64,000 nt of DNA, taken from positions 174,918 to 238,917 of the forward strand of contig NZ_SMSJ01000006.1 of the NCBI RefSeq assembly GCF_004355005.1, read 5' to 3'. This DNA is from Dankookia rubra. GTDB lineage: Bacteria > Pseudomonadota > Alphaproteobacteria > Acetobacterales > Acetobacteraceae. Under the pieces are notes generated by a model. It did not search any database, was not told the DNA's origin, and saw nothing but the letters and a program-made list of their open reading frames with translations. Each line of letters starts with the position of its first letter. The first letter of the stretch is position 1. The position numbers and the translations under genes are program-made. Shown one piece after another: positions 18,681 through 27,188 of the stretch.

Positions 18681-18937
18681 GGCCTGATGTTCGTTGAGGG
18701 TGGCCAAGCACGGTTACGGGCAAGCGCCATCCCCCTCGGCATCGGAGGCGCACGGCAGCCTCGAAGAGGCGGCACGTGGAATTCCTTGCCGATCATGGTC
18801 GTGATCGTGCTCCGCCGGCGAGGCAGGCCGGCGCGCCTGCAGCGTGGCCCGGCCAATCGGACATGGCAGAGGAGGCGTGGCAAGCCGCGGCGGCGGTGGT
18901 TAGATGCCGCGCATCATGCGTGGATGAGGAGGGGACG

Positions 18938-19639
18938 ATGCCCGAGATCGAGATCGCCGCGGCCGATGGCAGCGGCAAATTCGCCGCCTATGTCGCCATG
19001 CCGAAGGGCAGGCCCGCCGGCGCGGTGGTGATGATCCAGGAGATCTTCGGCGTGAACGCCACCATGCGGCAGCTCTCCGACTGGGCGGCCGAGATGGGCT
19101 TCATCGCCATCAGCCCCGACCTGTTCTGGCGGCAGGAGAAGGGCGTCCAGCTCGACCCCGATGCCGGCCAGGCGCAGTGGGACAAGGCCTTCAAGCTCAT
19201 GCAGGGCATGGATCAGGACAAGGCGGTCGAGGATCTGAGGTCCACCATCGCCCATGCCCGCAGGATGGAGGGCGCCAACGGCAAGGTTGCGACCATGGGC
19301 TTCTGCCTCGGCGGGCGACTGGCCTTCATGACCGCGGCGCGCACCGATGCAGATGCCAATGTGAGCTACTACGGGGTCGGCATCGAGGGGCTGCTGGGCG
19401 AGGCCGGCGCCATCAAGGCACCGCTGATCCTGCACATCGCCGAGAAGGACAAGTTCGTGCCACCCGAGGCGCAGGCGAAGATCCTGGAAGGGCTGAAGGG
19501 CCACGCCCAGGCCAGCGTCTACGTCTATCCCGGCGTCGACCACGCCTTCGCCCGCATGGGCGGGCATTCCTGGGATGCCCGTGCGGCGACGATCGCCAAT
19601 GGGCGGACGGCGGAGCTGCTGGCCAAGGTGCTCGGCTGA
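18938..19639 (+). CDS. dienelactone hydrolase family protein
   Basis: 233 aa; ATG at 18938 preceded by GAGGAGGGG. Alpha/beta hydrolase of the carboxymethylenebutenolidase type: the oxyanion/loop segment IQEIFGVNATMRQLSD near the N-terminus, nucleophile motif GFCLGG with Cys in place of Ser, Asp in AEKDKFVPPE and His in GVDHAFAR complete the Cys-Asp-His triad. It hydrolyses dienelactone to maleylacetate in aromatic degradation, or a related lactone/ester. It is cytoplasmic. Followed by an 8-bp GC hairpin. Confidence 0.9.
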   Translation: MPEIEIAAADGSGKFAAYVAMPKGRPAGAVVMIQEIFGVNATMRQLSDWAAEMGFIAISPDLFWRQEKGVQLDPDAGQAQWDKAFKLMQGMDQDKAVEDLRSTIAHARRMEGANGKVATMGFCLGGRLAFMTAARTDADANVSYYGVGIEGLLGEAGAIKAPLILHIAEKDKFVPPEAQAKILEGLKGHAQASVYVYPGVDHAFARMGGHSWDARAATIANGRTAELLAKVLG

Positions 19640-19647
19640 GACGGGCA

Positions 19648-19667
19648 GGGGCGGCGCAGGCCGCCCC
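19648..19667. terminator. short GC hairpin after the dienelactone hydrolase gene
   Basis: GGGGCGGC pairs with GCCGCCCC around a four-base loop, just past the stop codon and between convergent genes. No T tract. Confidence 0.5.
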
Positions 19668-19767
19668 AATGCGCTGGACCGCGACCGCCTGACCGTGCCA
19701 TGGCGGTCCGGCTCTGTTTGCACCGGCGATTCACGCCCCGGGTGTTTCCACCCAGGGCGGTCGCGGG

Positions 19768-20799
19768 CTATCCCAGCCGGTAGAACCGGCTCGCCGTGCC
19801 GCTGAACAGCGCGGTGCGCTCGGCGGCCGAGGCGCCCGCCGCCAGCTTCTTGCAGGCGTTCCAGAAGACGCCGTAGCTATAGCTGCCCTTGTCGACGGGA
19901 AAGTTGCTCTCGAACATGCAGCGGTCGGCGCCGAACAGGCCGATCGTGGCGTCGATCCAGAGCTTCCATGCGGCGGCTAGCGCGTCGGAGGAAGGCGGCT
20001 CGGCCTGCTCCTCGAAGCCCATGCCATTGATGCGCATCCCGAGGCCGCCGAGCTTAACGCAGACATTCGGGCAGGTGGCGAGCTCGGCCATGGCGGCTCG
20101 CCAGGACCGGAACACCTCCTCCTTCTGGCCGGCATAGCCGCGGATGCCGAGCGGCCCGCCGACATGGTCGAGCACGATCGGCGTCTCCGGGAAGGCCCGC
20201 GCCAAGGCGGTCAGGTCGGGGATCTGCGGGTGGTAGAGCCAAGCATCGAAGCTGAGTCCGAGCGGGGCGAGCTGCGCGAAGCCGGCGCGGAAGTCGTCGC
20301 GGAACAGGATGTCCTGCGGCGGTGTATAGGCCGGGTTCATGATCGCCGGGTCGGGGTCCCAGGCGGTGATGTGGCGGATGCCGCGGAAGCGGCCGCCGCC
20401 GACCTGGATATGGGCCTGCAGCACATCCTTCGCCTCGGCGCCGATCTGCAGGTTCACATGGCCGACGATGCCCTCGCAGACCCGGGTCGGGCCATAGCCG
20501 CCGGAGGCGCTCATCGCCGCGACGCCGTTGACGAACTCGGTCTCGCCGACCGGCCTGTAAGCTTCCGGACCGCCGGCGCGATGCATGGCGCGGCACTGCA
20601 CGAAGACGGTCGAGACGATGTTGTGGCCCTGGTTGGTGTCGGCCAGCAGGTCCGGCAGCAGGTAGCGCCAGTCCGGCCGGTCCCAGAGGTGGTGGTGCGG
20701 ATCCACGATCGGCAGCGCCGGATCCAGCGCCTCCTCGGTGCGGCGGGCCAGCCAGTCCTCGCGGACCGGGACATAATGCTGGAAGGCGGTGCTGCTCAT
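19768..20799 (-). CDS. amidohydrolase-family TIM-barrel hydrolase (PDC-lactonase-like)
   Basis: 343 aa; ATG at 20799. The metal-binding PHHHLWDR motif begins strand 1 (residues ~32-39), followed by YLLPDLLAD and later PIVLDHVGGPLGIRGY and MFESNFPVD, all typical of amidohydrolase-2 proteins such as 2-pyrone-4,6-dicarboxylate lactonase and related decarboxylases. It would act in the cytoplasm on a lactone or aromatic-acid intermediate, which fits the neighbouring dienelactone hydrolase and CoA transferase. Exact substrate unknown. It is divergent from the CoA transferase gene, with about 100 bp between for shared promoters. Confidence 0.85.
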   Translation of the reverse strand: MSSTAFQHYVPVREDWLARRTEEALDPALPIVDPHHHLWDRPDWRYLLPDLLADTNQGHNIVSTVFVQCRAMHRAGGPEAYRPVGETEFVNGVAAMSASGGYGPTRVCEGIVGHVNLQIGAEAKDVLQAHIQVGGGRFRGIRHITAWDPDPAIMNPAYTPPQDILFRDDFRAGFAQLAPLGLSFDAWLYHPQIPDLTALARAFPETPIVLDHVGGPLGIRGYAGQKEEVFRSWRAAMAELATCPNVCVKLGGLGMRINGMGFEEQAEPPSSDALAAAWKLWIDATIGLFGADRCMFESNFPVDKGSYSYGVFWNACKKLAAGASAAERTALFSGTASRFYRLG

Positions 20800-20897
20800 A
20801 CGGGCGGTTCCCCAGGACGTTTCCCGCCGGAAGCTTACCCCTCTCGCCACCCCATGCCAGCCGCCCCTATCCTGGCCGCCAAAGCATGGAGGACGCG

Positions 20898-22031
20898 ATG
20901 GGCCTGCCCTTGGATGGCGTGCGGGTGATTGAGGTGGGCCAGGCACTGGCCGGGCCGTTGGCCGGGGTAATTCTGGCCGACATGGGCGCCGAGGTGATCA
21001 AGATCGAGAAGCCGGACGGCGGCGACGATGCCCGCATCTGGGGCCCGCCCTTCGGGCCGGATGGCGAGACCAGCCTTTATTTCTACAGCCAGAACCGCAA
21101 CAAGAAGAGCGTGGTGCTGGACCTGAAGGAGGCCAAGGACATCGAGGCGCTGCACCGGCTCTGCGAGACGGCCGACATCCTGATCCAGAACCTCCGCCCC
21201 GGCGTGGTGGACGAGATCGGCATCGGGCCGGAGGCGATGCTCGAGCGGCATCCGCGGTTGGTCTACTGCTCGATCTGGGCTTTCGGCTACCAGGGGCCGA
21301 TGCGGCTGAACCCCGGCTTCGACCCGCTGCTGCAGGCCTATGGCGGCATGATGAGCATGACCGGGCGGCCGGACGATCCGCCGACCTTCTGCGGCGCCTC
21401 GATCAACGACAAGGCGACGGGGCTGTTCTGCGTCATCGGCGCGCTGGCCGCGCTGCGGCAGCGCGACCGCACCGGCCGCGGTTGCCTGGTGGACACCTCG
21501 CTGTTCGAGACCTCGGTCTTCTGGGTGGAGGGGCAGGTGAACCAGCACCTCGCGACCGGCGAGGTGCCGAAGCGCCATGGCACCGGCGCCGCCGTTATCG
21601 TTCCCTACCAAGTCTTCGAGACCGCCGACCGCCCGCTCTGCCTCGCCGCCGGCAATGATCGGCTGTGGGCCCGCTGCGCCAGGGTGCTGGGCCATCCGGA
21701 ATGGGCGACGGACGAGCGCTTCGCGAAAAGCCGGCAGCGTGTCGCGCATCGCGCCGTGCTGGTGCCGCTGATCGCCGAGGTGCTGCGCGGCAACACGCGG
21801 GCGCACTGGATCGCGGGACTCGAGGCGGTCCGGGTGCCCTGCGCGCCGGTGAACGATATCGGCGAGGTGGCGGCGAGCGAGCAATTCGCCGCGGTGGACA
21901 TCGTGCAGACCCTGCCCGAGAGCGGCGTCCGGGTGGTCGGCCTGCCGATCAACTTCGACCGGACGCGGCCGTGGTCGGTAACCTCGGCGCCGAAGCTCGG
22001 CGAGCACACGGAGACGATCCTGAAGCGGTAG
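20898..22031 (+). CDS. CaiB/BaiF family (type III) CoA transferase
   Basis: 377 aa; ATG at 20898 chosen because GGAGG lies 6 bases upstream, rather than the ATG at 20886. Family features: LPLDGVRVIEVGQALAGPLA, ILADMGAEVIKIEKPDGGD, NRNKKSVVLDLK, the catalytic Asp region RGCLVDTSLFET, and C-terminal PCAPVNDIGEV. These enzymes transfer CoA between carboxylic acids. Together with the two hydrolases beside it, it suggests a catabolic module for an organic or aromatic acid. Confidence 0.88.
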   Translation: MGLPLDGVRVIEVGQALAGPLAGVILADMGAEVIKIEKPDGGDDARIWGPPFGPDGETSLYFYSQNRNKKSVVLDLKEAKDIEALHRLCETADILIQNLRPGVVDEIGIGPEAMLERHPRLVYCSIWAFGYQGPMRLNPGFDPLLQAYGGMMSMTGRPDDPPTFCGASINDKATGLFCVIGALAALRQRDRTGRGCLVDTSLFETSVFWVEGQVNQHLATGEVPKRHGTGAAVIVPYQVFETADRPLCLAAGNDRLWARCARVLGHPEWATDERFAKSRQRVAHRAVLVPLIAEVLRGNTRAHWIAGLEAVRVPCAPVNDIGEVAASEQFAAVDIVQTLPESGVRVVGLPINFDRTRPWSVTSAPKLGEHTETILKR

Positions 22032-22140
22032 AGTGGATCGTGGGCGGGTGTGAACGCCCGGACGTGCAAACCCGCTCCGCCAAAGCCGCGCTGCTGCGGT
22101 CTGCGTTCGTTTCCGGATGCAAACTGCTGCAGCGGCCCGG

Positions 22141-23583
22141 TCAGGCCGCCGCCTTCGACGGCACCAGCCCGCTGCCCTGGGCCAGTGCCGAAGCCTGATC
22201 CGCCGGCACCGGCCGGCCGAGCAGGAAGCCCTGCGCCTCGTCGCAGCCGACGCCGGACAGGGCGGCGAGTTGTTCCTCCGTCTCCACCCCCTCCGCGGTG
22301 ATGCGGAGGTCGAGGCTGTGGCCGAGGCCGACGATGGACTCGATGATCGCCGCCGCCTTGCCGTCCCGCCGTACCTCCCGCACGAAGGCGCGGTCGATCT
22401 TCAGCGTGTCGAAGCGGAAGCGCCAAAGATAGGCCAGGCTGGAATAGCCGCTGCCGAAATCGTCGAGCGCGATGCCGACGCCGAGCCCGTGCAATTGCTC
22501 CAGCATGCCCAGCACGGCGTCGGTGTGTTCAAGCAGCAACCCCTCGGTGATCTCAAGCGTCAGGCGACGCGGCGCCAAGCCGCTTTCCTGCAGCGCGGCG
22601 CGGACCGCGCCCAGCACCTCCCCCCGGCGGAACTGCACCGGGGAGAGGTTGACCGCGACGCCGATCGGGTCCGGCCAGCGCGCGGCTTCGCGGCAGGCGA
22701 TGCGCAGCGCCCAGGCACCGACCGGCAGGATCAGCCCGGTCTCTTCCAGCAAGGGGACGAATTCGGTGGGGGAGACCGGACCGCGTTCCGGGTGGCTCCA
22801 GCGCAGCAGCGCCTCGAAGCCCAGCAGGCGGCGGGTCCGGACCTCGAAGACCGGCTGGTAGTGAAGCTGGAATTCCTCGGCCGCCGCCGCCTGGCGGAAG
22901 GCGCCTTCGAGCGCGTGGCGGGCGGTCAGGGCGGAGTCCATGCCGGGCTCGAAGAAGCGGGCGGTGCCCTGGCCTTCGGCCCGAGCGCGGCGCAGCGCCA
23001 TGCCGGCCTGCGCCAGCACGTCGTCCACATGCAGGCCGGGGGCGGCCACGGCGATTCCGGCGACGGCGCCGCAGATCAGCGGGCGGCCGTCCAGCGCGTA
23101 AGGACGCGAGAGTTCCCGTACCAAGCGGCCGGCGAAGCGGGCGGCAGCTTCCGGCTGGGTGCCGACCCGTTGGAGAATGGCGAAATCGGCCTTGCCGGTG
23201 CGGGCGACCAGGTCGTCCGCGCGCGCCGTGGCGACCAGCCGGGCGGCGGCTTGGCGCAGCAGGGCATCCCCGCCTTCCGGCCCCAGCGTGTCGCGGATGG
23301 CGGCAAAGCCGTCCAGTTCCAGGGTGATGACGGCGGGCGGGCGATCCTGCCTTGCCCCGGCCAGTGTCGCCATCAGCGCCGCACGAAAGACCGGGGCATC
23401 GGCCAGTCCGGTCAGCGGGTCGGTCACCGTCGCCAGGGGGGCACGGCGCAGCAACGGCAAGGCAAGCAGCCCAGCCAAGCCGAGCAGGGGAAGGGCGAGG
23501 GCGGTTGGCAGGCCCGGCGCGGCACCGGCGAGACCGAATCCGCCCGGCAGTCCTAGCCCCAGCCCGCGAGTGCCGCCGCCCAA
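22141..23583 (-). CDS. GGDEF-EAL protein with degenerate GGDEF and intact-looking EAL
   Basis: 480 aa from a TTG at 23583; the frame is open only to about 23698, so the start is uncertain but the N-terminus cannot be much longer. A short hydrophobic N-terminus may be a membrane anchor. The GGDEF domain (residues ~55-215) has lost the GGDEF signature (the site reads RTGKADFAIL), so cyclase activity is unlikely. The EAL domain keeps FEALLRW, VNLSPVQF, LEITEGLLLEH, ALDDFGSGYSSLAYL, LKIDRAFV and ITAEGVET, the metal and catalytic residues of an active c-di-GMP phosphodiesterase. It ends the left backbone before the island. Confidence 0.82.
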   Translation of the reverse strand: MGGGTRGLGLGLPGGFGLAGAAPGLPTALALPLLGLAGLLALPLLRRAPLATVTDPLTGLADAPVFRAALMATLAGARQDRPPAVITLELDGFAAIRDTLGPEGGDALLRQAAARLVATARADDLVARTGKADFAILQRVGTQPEAAARFAGRLVRELSRPYALDGRPLICGAVAGIAVAAPGLHVDDVLAQAGMALRRARAEGQGTARFFEPGMDSALTARHALEGAFRQAAAAEEFQLHYQPVFEVRTRRLLGFEALLRWSHPERGPVSPTEFVPLLEETGLILPVGAWALRIACREAARWPDPIGVAVNLSPVQFRRGEVLGAVRAALQESGLAPRRLTLEITEGLLLEHTDAVLGMLEQLHGLGVGIALDDFGSGYSSLAYLWRFRFDTLKIDRAFVREVRRDGKAAAIIESIVGLGHSLDLRITAEGVETEEQLAALSGVGCDEAQGFLLGRPVPADQASALAQGSGLVPSKAAA

Positions 23584-23710
23584 AGCAAGCGGGCGGCGCG
23601 GCGCGGCGGGGCCGTCAGCGGATGGGCGGAGGTCCAGGGCATGGAGCAGCTTCCCGTTACGATGGCGGGAATATCCAGGCGACTGGTTGAGAAAGGCCTA
23701 GCAGGAGGGG

Positions 23711-23758
23711 AATGGTGCCCAGGGGCGGAATCGAACCACCGACACTGCGATTTTCAGT
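23711..23758. repeat. attachment-site repeat (partial tRNA-Phe copy), left end
   Basis: 48 bases identical to 48251-48298. It contains the acceptor 3' side with CCA, the T arm and the anticodon loop of tRNA-Phe, but the sequence diverges right after CAGT, so this is not a functional tRNA. Confidence 0.92.
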
Positions 23759-23794
23759 TGGGAGATCCCGGGCGTAAGCTGTTGAACACAACGG

Positions 23795-23827
23795 ACTGCG
23801 CCAGCACTGCGCTAGAATTGTGCTAGG
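23795..23827 (+). repeat. three tandem 11-bp repeats, probable arm-type integrase sites, left end
   Basis: Three consecutive units, ACTGCGCCAGC, ACTGCGCTAGA and ATTGTGCTAGG, lie about 37 bp inside the left repeat. The same unit, ACTGTGCTAGC, recurs near the right end. The 11-bp period is one helical turn. Confidence 0.65.
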
Positions 23828-23939
23828 CGGGCGCAAGCCGCTGATGCCGTGCTCGCGATGTTCAAGCCCGGATTTCACAAGGCCCAGGTGAAGGCCACCT
23901 GAGCACTCCCTGATTCACACCAGGGTCCTGAGCGCCAGG

Positions 23940-24752
23940 TTACATCGCGTGGCCGCCGCCGACCGGCAGGCCGATCGCGGCGAGCGCCATCCACACCGCC
24001 ATGGCGACCATCATCAGGTTCTCGGTCAGAGAGACGAACCCGAGGGGGACGTTGCTCGAGCCGCCGACGCAGGCGCACCTGAGCTCGCGCCGGTCGATGT
24101 AGACGGCCTTGAACACCGAGACGACACCCACCGTCCCGATGAAGAGAGCGGTCGGCACCGACAGCCAGGTGAGCGCGCCCGCGACCATCAGCACGCCCGC
24201 CAGTCCTTCGGCAAAGGGGTAGATGTAGGAGTAGGGCACCCACCGCTTGGCCAGCAGGTCGTAGTTCAGGAACATGGTGGCGAAGCCCTCGACGTTCTGG
24301 AGCTTCAGCAGCGCCAGCACCACCATCGAGAAGCCGATGAACCACTCCGCCGCGCGGAGGGTGAAGGCGCTCCCCGTCACGGCATGGCTTGCCGCCATCG
24401 CCATCAGGGCGGTCATGGCGAACAGCGCGACCACCGGGCGGTAGCTCGTCGCCTTCGGGTCCGCCACGGGCTTGCCGAGGAAGCGGCGCAGGTCGTCGTG
24501 GCCGCCGATGCGCTCGCCCCCGATGAAGACCTGGGGCGTCGTTGCGACCCCATGTTCCGCCTTGAAGGCGTCGGTCTGCTCGCGCGTGGTGAGGTGTTGA
24601 TCCTCGACCTCGTAGCCGGAGCGCTCCAGCAGGTCCTTGGCCTTGAGGCCGTAGGGGCAGGTGTGGTGCGGCATCACCATGCGGTGGATGACCGCCTTCT
24701 TTTCCGCCGCGGGGCGGCTCGGTGTCGGTGAGAGGAGGGTTGTGGCCGACAT
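23940..24752 (-). CDS. glutaredoxin-MauE/DoxX fusion membrane protein under MerR control
   Basis: 270 aa; ATG at 24752. Residues ~20-95 are a glutaredoxin domain with CPYG (Cys32) and TTPQVFIGGERIGGHDD. Residues ~105-265 contain four to five membrane segments of the MauE/DoxX redox-associated type, with a conserved RCACVGG and a downstream LTEN near the C-terminus. It would move thiols or reducing equivalents across the inner membrane or respond to a thiol-reactive metal. The promoter on the minus strand has a 20-bp spacer filled by a perfect palindrome, and the divergent gene encodes a MerR protein, so metal- or redox-induced expression is very likely. Confidence 0.85.
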   Translation of the reverse strand: MSATTLLSPTPSRPAAEKKAVIHRMVMPHHTCPYGLKAKDLLERSGYEVEDQHLTTREQTDAFKAEHGVATTPQVFIGGERIGGHDDLRRFLGKPVADPKATSYRPVVALFAMTALMAMAASHAVTGSAFTLRAAEWFIGFSMVVLALLKLQNVEGFATMFLNYDLLAKRWVPYSYIYPFAEGLAGVLMVAGALTWLSVPTALFIGTVGVVSVFKAVYIDRRELRCACVGGSSNVPLGFVSLTENLMMVAMAVWMALAAIGLPVGGGHAM

Positions 24753-24782
24753 GTTCGGTTTCCTTGAAATCCGGTCGGCACG

Positions 24783-24814
24783 AATATAGGTCCCGTACCA
24801 TGGTACGGAGTCAA
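24783..24814 (-). promoter_or_regulatory. MerR-type promoter with 20-bp spacer and palindromic operator
   Basis: On the minus strand, -35 TTGACT (24809-24814) and -10 TATATT (24783-24788) are separated by 20 bp. The spacer begins with a perfect 16-bp palindrome CCGTACCATGGTACGG (24793-24808). Over-long spacers with a central dyad are the hallmark of MerR activation. The operator also contains the ATG of the divergent regulator at 24800. Confidence 0.85.
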
Positions 24815-25237
24815 GGGACCAAATCACTCCCCGGCGCCGAACTCGCCGCTGCCGGGCCGCTCACCATCGGCGCGCTGGCCGCCGCCGGTGGCGTAGGGGT
24901 TGAAACGATCCGTTTCTACCAACGCAGGGGTCTGCTCGGGACGCCGACGCGCGAGGGTGGAATCCGGCACTACGGCCAGGAGGACGTGCGTCGCCTGCGG
25001 TTCATCAGGCAGGCGCAGGCGGCGGGCTTCACGCTGGAGGAGATCAGGGAGCTCCTGGACCTGGACGCCGGCGAGGACCGCAGCCGTGCCCGCGAGCTTG
25101 CGAGGGCCCGCGTCGGAGCCCTCGACGCCAAGATCGCCGAGCTCCAGCGCGCCCGCGATGCCCTCCGTCGCTTGGCGAGCGAGTGTGCCGAAGGAAGCAC
25201 CGGGCCATGTCCGATCCTGACGTCCTTCGATGTTTGA
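24800..25237 (+). CDS. MerR-family regulator
   Basis: 145 aa. Winged-helix start PLTIGALAAAGGVGVETIRFYQRRGLL followed by RHYGQEDVRRLRFIRQAQAAGFTLEEI is the MerR DNA-binding domain; a dimerisation helix follows. Two of the three metal-ligand cysteines of mercuric MerR are present (SECAEGSTGPCPILTSF), but the Cys at the start of the dimer helix is absent, so Hg(II) is not assured. The ATG lies within the operator, and a plausible -10 (TATAGG, 24785-24790) would place the transcript start within a few bases of it, so a leaderless mRNA is likely. Confidence 0.85.
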   Translation: MVRSQGTKSLPGAELAAAGPLTIGALAAAGGVGVETIRFYQRRGLLGTPTREGGIRHYGQEDVRRLRFIRQAQAAGFTLEEIRELLDLDAGEDRSRARELARARVGALDAKIAELQRARDALRRLASECAEGSTGPCPILTSFDV

Positions 25238-25331
25238 TGCGCGAAAGCGTCCTTGCCGGCGGTCAAGGCCCGACGGGAAGTCGGCTTTAAGGAGAGGGTC
25301 TAACCCGAAGTAGACGACCCCGGGCGGGAAG

Positions 25332-26255
25332 CTACGCCGGATCGAACGGAAACCCGGTGGGCACCAGCGCCGCGCGGCTGGCGGCGACCACCTCGTCCAC
25401 GAAGGCCACCGCCGCCCGCACCCGCGGGCTACGCCGCAGATCCTCGTGGTAGAGCAGCCAGAGCGGCATAGCCGGCATGGCGCGCGGCGCGGGCACGCGC
25501 CGCAGCGCCGGATCACCCTCCCCCGTGAGGCATGGCAGCACGGCGCAGCCGAGGCGCGCGCGCGCCGCCGCCAGCAGCGCCTGCATCGTGTTCGAGCGCA
25601 ACGCCATCCGCTCCGGCGGCACCAGGTCCACGAGGTAGCGCTGGAGCGACGTGCCGCCCGCCGGCTCCTCGTAGGCCAGGAACGACTGCGCCTCGAACGG
25701 CCGCGGGTCCGAGGCGGCCGCGTAGCAGGCGAAGGCGATCTCTCCCAGCCGCCGCGCGACCAGCCCCGGCAGATCCGGGCGCGACAGCCGCACCGCGAGG
25801 TCCGCCTCCCGCCGCGAGAGGTCGAGGCTGCGGTCGTCGCCCACCAGCTCCAGCCGCAGCCCAGGATACGCGCCCAGCAGGCCGCCGAGCGCCGGGGCGA
25901 AGAGCGAGGCGGCGAGGGTCGGCGTCGTCGTCAGCCGCACCGGTCCGGTCAGCCCGGCAGCCGCCGCACCGTCCAGCCGCCGCAGCAGGCCGGTCACCTC
26001 CTCCTCCATCCGCTCCGCTGGGGCCAGCACCTCCTCGCCGAGCGGGGTCGCGGCGAAGCCCTCCGGCCCGCGCTCGAACAGCGGGGCACCGAGGTCGCGC
26101 TCGAAGCCGTCCAGCCGCCGCGCGATGGTGGTGTGATCGACCCCGAGCGCCCGGGCTGCGGCGGAGAGCGTCCCGCCACGGTGCAGGGCTAGCACCACCC
26201 GTAGCCGATCCCAGTCGGCCAGCGCCCGCTCGGCCGTGTGTTTTCGCGCAGCCAT
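25332..26255 (-). CDS. LysR-family transcriptional regulator
   Basis: 307 aa; ATG at 26255. N-terminal winged helix DWDRLRVVLALHRGGTLSAA and ARALGVDHTTIARRLDGFER, followed by the effector-binding domain (VRLTTTPTLAASLFAPALGG, LELVGDDRSLDLSRREADLAVR). It is divergent from the metallo-hydrolase gene with 152 bp between, the usual arrangement for a LysR regulator and its target. Confidence 0.88.
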   Translation of the reverse strand: MAARKHTAERALADWDRLRVVLALHRGGTLSAAARALGVDHTTIARRLDGFERDLGAPLFERGPEGFAATPLGEEVLAPAERMEEEVTGLLRRLDGAAAAGLTGPVRLTTTPTLAASLFAPALGGLLGAYPGLRLELVGDDRSLDLSRREADLAVRLSRPDLPGLVARRLGEIAFACYAAASDPRPFEAQSFLAYEEPAGGTSLQRYLVDLVPPERMALRSNTMQALLAAARARLGCAVLPCLTGEGDPALRRVPAPRAMPAMPLWLLYHEDLRRSPRVRAAVAFVDEVVAASRAALVPTGFPFDPA

Positions 26256-26407
26256 TGTGCAATTTGGCGCATCGACCGTGCGGAAGTCCACGGCCATTCT
26301 CGCGGCCTGACCCCACGGGGCGGGCTGGCTCTCGGCGCACCGACCCATTGCGCGGTGCCGTGCGCCGCCTGCGCCCCATACCAGAACCCAATGACGCCCG
26401 AGGAGGC

Positions 26408-27184
26408 ATGTCCATGAGGATCACACAGGTCCGGAACGCGACGTTGGTCGTCGACTACGCGGGGAAGAAGTTCCTGATCGACCCGATGCTGGGAGCCAAG
26501 GGGAGTTACCCCCCATTCGCGGGCACCCCCAACGGCCACCTGTCCAATCCCCTGGTGGACCTGCCTGCCCCGATCGGCGAGATCATCGATGTCGATGCGG
26601 TGATCGTGACCCACACCCACCTGGATCACTGGGATGACACCGCCAAGGCTTCCCTGCCCAAGGGCCTGCCGCTCTTCGCGCAGAACGAGAAGGACGCGAC
26701 CGCCATCCGGGCGGCCGGGTTCACCGATGTCCGGGTCCTGTCGGCGGAGACCGGTTTCGGCGGCGTCACCCTCGCCAAGACCCCTGGCCAGCACGGCAGC
26801 GACGAGGCCATGGAGAAGATCGGCGACAGACTGGGGACGGTCTGCGGGATGGTCTTCCGGCATCCCGGCGAGAAGACCCTGTATCTCGCCGGGGATACTG
26901 TCTGGAATCGGCACGTCGAGGAGAGCCTCGGGAAGCACGCGCCCGAAGTCGTCGTCCTGAACTGCGGTGACGCCCAGATCGTCGGCCTCGGCTCCATCAT
27001 CATGGGCAAGCAGGACGTCCTCGAGGTCCACAGGGCAGCGCCCGGTGCCACCATCGTGGCCAGCCACATGGAGGCCGTGAACCACGGCATGCTGTCCCGG
27101 AAGGAGCTGCGGGAGTTCCTCGAGGAGAAGGGCATGGCGGGCCGCGTCCTGGTGCCCGAGGACGGCGAGACCCTTCGGTTGTGA
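26408..27184 (+). CDS. metallo-beta-lactamase-fold hydrolase (UlaG-like)
   Basis: 258 aa; ATG at 26408 preceded immediately by AGGAGG. Metal-binding motif THTHLDHWDD (HxHxDH), an Asp in LYLAGDTVWN and a His in IVASHMEAVNHG fit the MBL fold of the UlaG / metal-dependent hydrolase group. Probably cytoplasmic. It sits between the divergent LysR gene and an MFS transporter four bases downstream, so it is likely the enzyme of a small LysR-controlled uptake/catabolic unit. Substrate unknown. Confidence 0.87.
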   Translation: MSMRITQVRNATLVVDYAGKKFLIDPMLGAKGSYPPFAGTPNGHLSNPLVDLPAPIGEIIDVDAVIVTHTHLDHWDDTAKASLPKGLPLFAQNEKDATAIRAAGFTDVRVLSAETGFGGVTLAKTPGQHGSDEAMEKIGDRLGTVCGMVFRHPGEKTLYLAGDTVWNRHVEESLGKHAPEVVVLNCGDAQIVGLGSIIMGKQDVLEVHRAAPGATIVASHMEAVNHGMLSRKELREFLEEKGMAGRVLVPEDGETLRL

Positions 27185-27188
27185 GAGC

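Noticed and set aside
23711-23786. Second tRNA-Phe gene
   Set aside because: Only the 3' 48 bases match; the anticodon 5' arm, D arm and acceptor 5' strand are missing.
25532-26407. Long N-terminal extension of the metallo-hydrolase
   Set aside because: It runs antisense to the LysR gene and is Ala/Pro/Arg-rich; AGGAGG and the family start lie at 26408.
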